A stretch of 14,014 nt of DNA from an uncultured Anaerolineae bacterium. Lineage in GTDB: Bacteria; Chloroflexota; Anaerolineae; Anaerolineales; Villigracilaceae. The stretch covers positions 1 through 14,014 of the forward strand of contig CAINXK010000505.1 of assembly GCA_903854805.1 (NCBI GenBank). The letters are read 5' to 3'. Of this stretch, positions 13,533 to 14,014 are shown piece after piece (the stretch's first letter is position 1; each line of letters starts with the position of its first letter). The notes below the pieces were generated by a model. That model saw only the letters and a program-made list of their open reading frames with translations. It was not told where the DNA came from and searched no databases. A program made the position numbers and the translations under genes.

Positions 13533-14014
13533 ATGCCTATAAACTCCATAATTACCACCACCCTGATAATTTTCCTGTTTACCTGTATGTGTTTTGACCT
13601 GCGTGATCGAAATGTTCCAATGTCTCTCACGATTTCAGGACTGGCAGCATCAGGCATGCTCGCCTTGCTACACGGTTTTTGGGCTTCAGTGCTTTTGACC
13701 ATTGCCATCATCCTGGCATCCGACATAACCAATTCGAGCCGGCGTTTGATTCTGGTTTCAGCCATTTTTTCTTTGTCATCTTTCTTGCATCCAAGCGAAA
13801 TCCCCTTGTGCGCTGGCATTATTTTGGCATGGACATTGTGGGAATTCGATGCACTGGGCGGCGCAGACGTAAAACTGTTGATCGCCAGTATGCTTACTTT
13901 AGGTTCCCCTCAGGTGCTGATTCCCGTTGCAGTGGCAGGAGGAATCCAGGGAGTCATTGCAGCACTGCGTAAAAAGAAAGAAATCCCTTTTGTTTTGTCC
14001 ATTTTCTTTGGGAC
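13533..14014 (+). CDS. Second type IV prepilin peptidase paralogue (3' end outside window)
   Basis: An open frame from ATG 13533 runs 160 residues to the window edge. Hydrophobic segments alternate with short loops. CFDLRDRNVP carries the first catalytic Asp (Asp22) and LGGADVKLL the second (Asp112); the conserved Lys after GxGD is present here, unlike in the copy at 10704 (GGADASA). It shares DLRD and the GGAD variant with that copy, so the two are paralogues. No good ribosome site precedes the ATG. Context suggests either a second pilin-processing enzyme or the first gene of another Tad or pilus locus beyond the window. Confidence 0.8.
   Translation, partial: MPINSIITTTLIIFLFTCMCFDLRDRNVPMSLTISGLAASGMLALLHGFWASVLLTIAIILASDITNSSRRLILVSAIFSLSSFLHPSEIPLCAGIILAWTLWEFDALGGADVKLLIASMLTLGSPQVLIPVAVAGGIQGVIAALRKKKEIPFVLSIFFG

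Overview
The window (about 14 kb, both ends cut) looks like a chromosomal segment of a Chloroflexota bacterium, most likely Anaerolineae. This is inferred from protein style (S41 peptidase, NmrA-like and Tad proteins), Shine-Dalgarno starts, mixed GC of about 50%, and a Tad pilus locus without an outer-membrane secretin, as expected for a cell with one membrane. No rRNA, tRNA, CRISPR array or intact insertion sequence was seen.

Layout. (1) 1-969, minus strand: a two-gene operon of a Pro-rich membrane-anchored small protein followed by an S41/PDZ lipoprotein peptidase. The peptidase is interrupted by an in-frame TGA and leaves the window. A good promoter lies at 1016-1045. (2) 970-2490: a gene-poor stretch with palindromes, one doubtful small hydrophobic ORF and an eroded NmrA-like NAD(P)-binding pseudogene on the minus strand. 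(3) 2491-11273, plus strand: a tightly packed type IVb (Tad/Flp) pilus operon. The order is cpaB (5'-truncated), tadA/cpaF ATPase, an HNH-like/zinc-knuckle/HTH protein, tadB, tadC, two small pilins separated by a 14-bp perfect hairpin, tadE, a second TadE/TadG-like protein, a secreted protein with three Ig-like repeats, a secreted lytic-transglycosylase-like protein, and a prepilin peptidase. Most neighbours overlap (ATGA, TGATG, GTGA or 25-28 nt), which suggests translational coupling. (4) 11525-12821, minus strand: an AT-richer pair of overlapping zinc-ribbon genes of unknown function. (5) 12822-13532: an AT-rich non-coding stretch ending in a strong terminator-type hairpin. (6) 13533-end, plus strand: a second prepilin peptidase paralogue, cut by the window edge.

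Working model. TadA powers TadB/TadC, which polymerise Flp pilins matured by the prepilin peptidase. TadE and the TadG-like protein are minor pseudopilins. The Ig-repeat protein is a candidate tip or surface adhesin, and the transglycosylase would open the peptidoglycan for pilus passage. The most unusual parts are the HNH/HTH-type gene locked inside the operon, the adhesin plus transglycosylase pair built into it, the GGAD active-site variant shared by both prepilin peptidases, and the unassigned zinc-ribbon pair between them. The head of the operon is damaged: CpaB has lost its N-terminal membrane segment where it meets the NmrA remnant.
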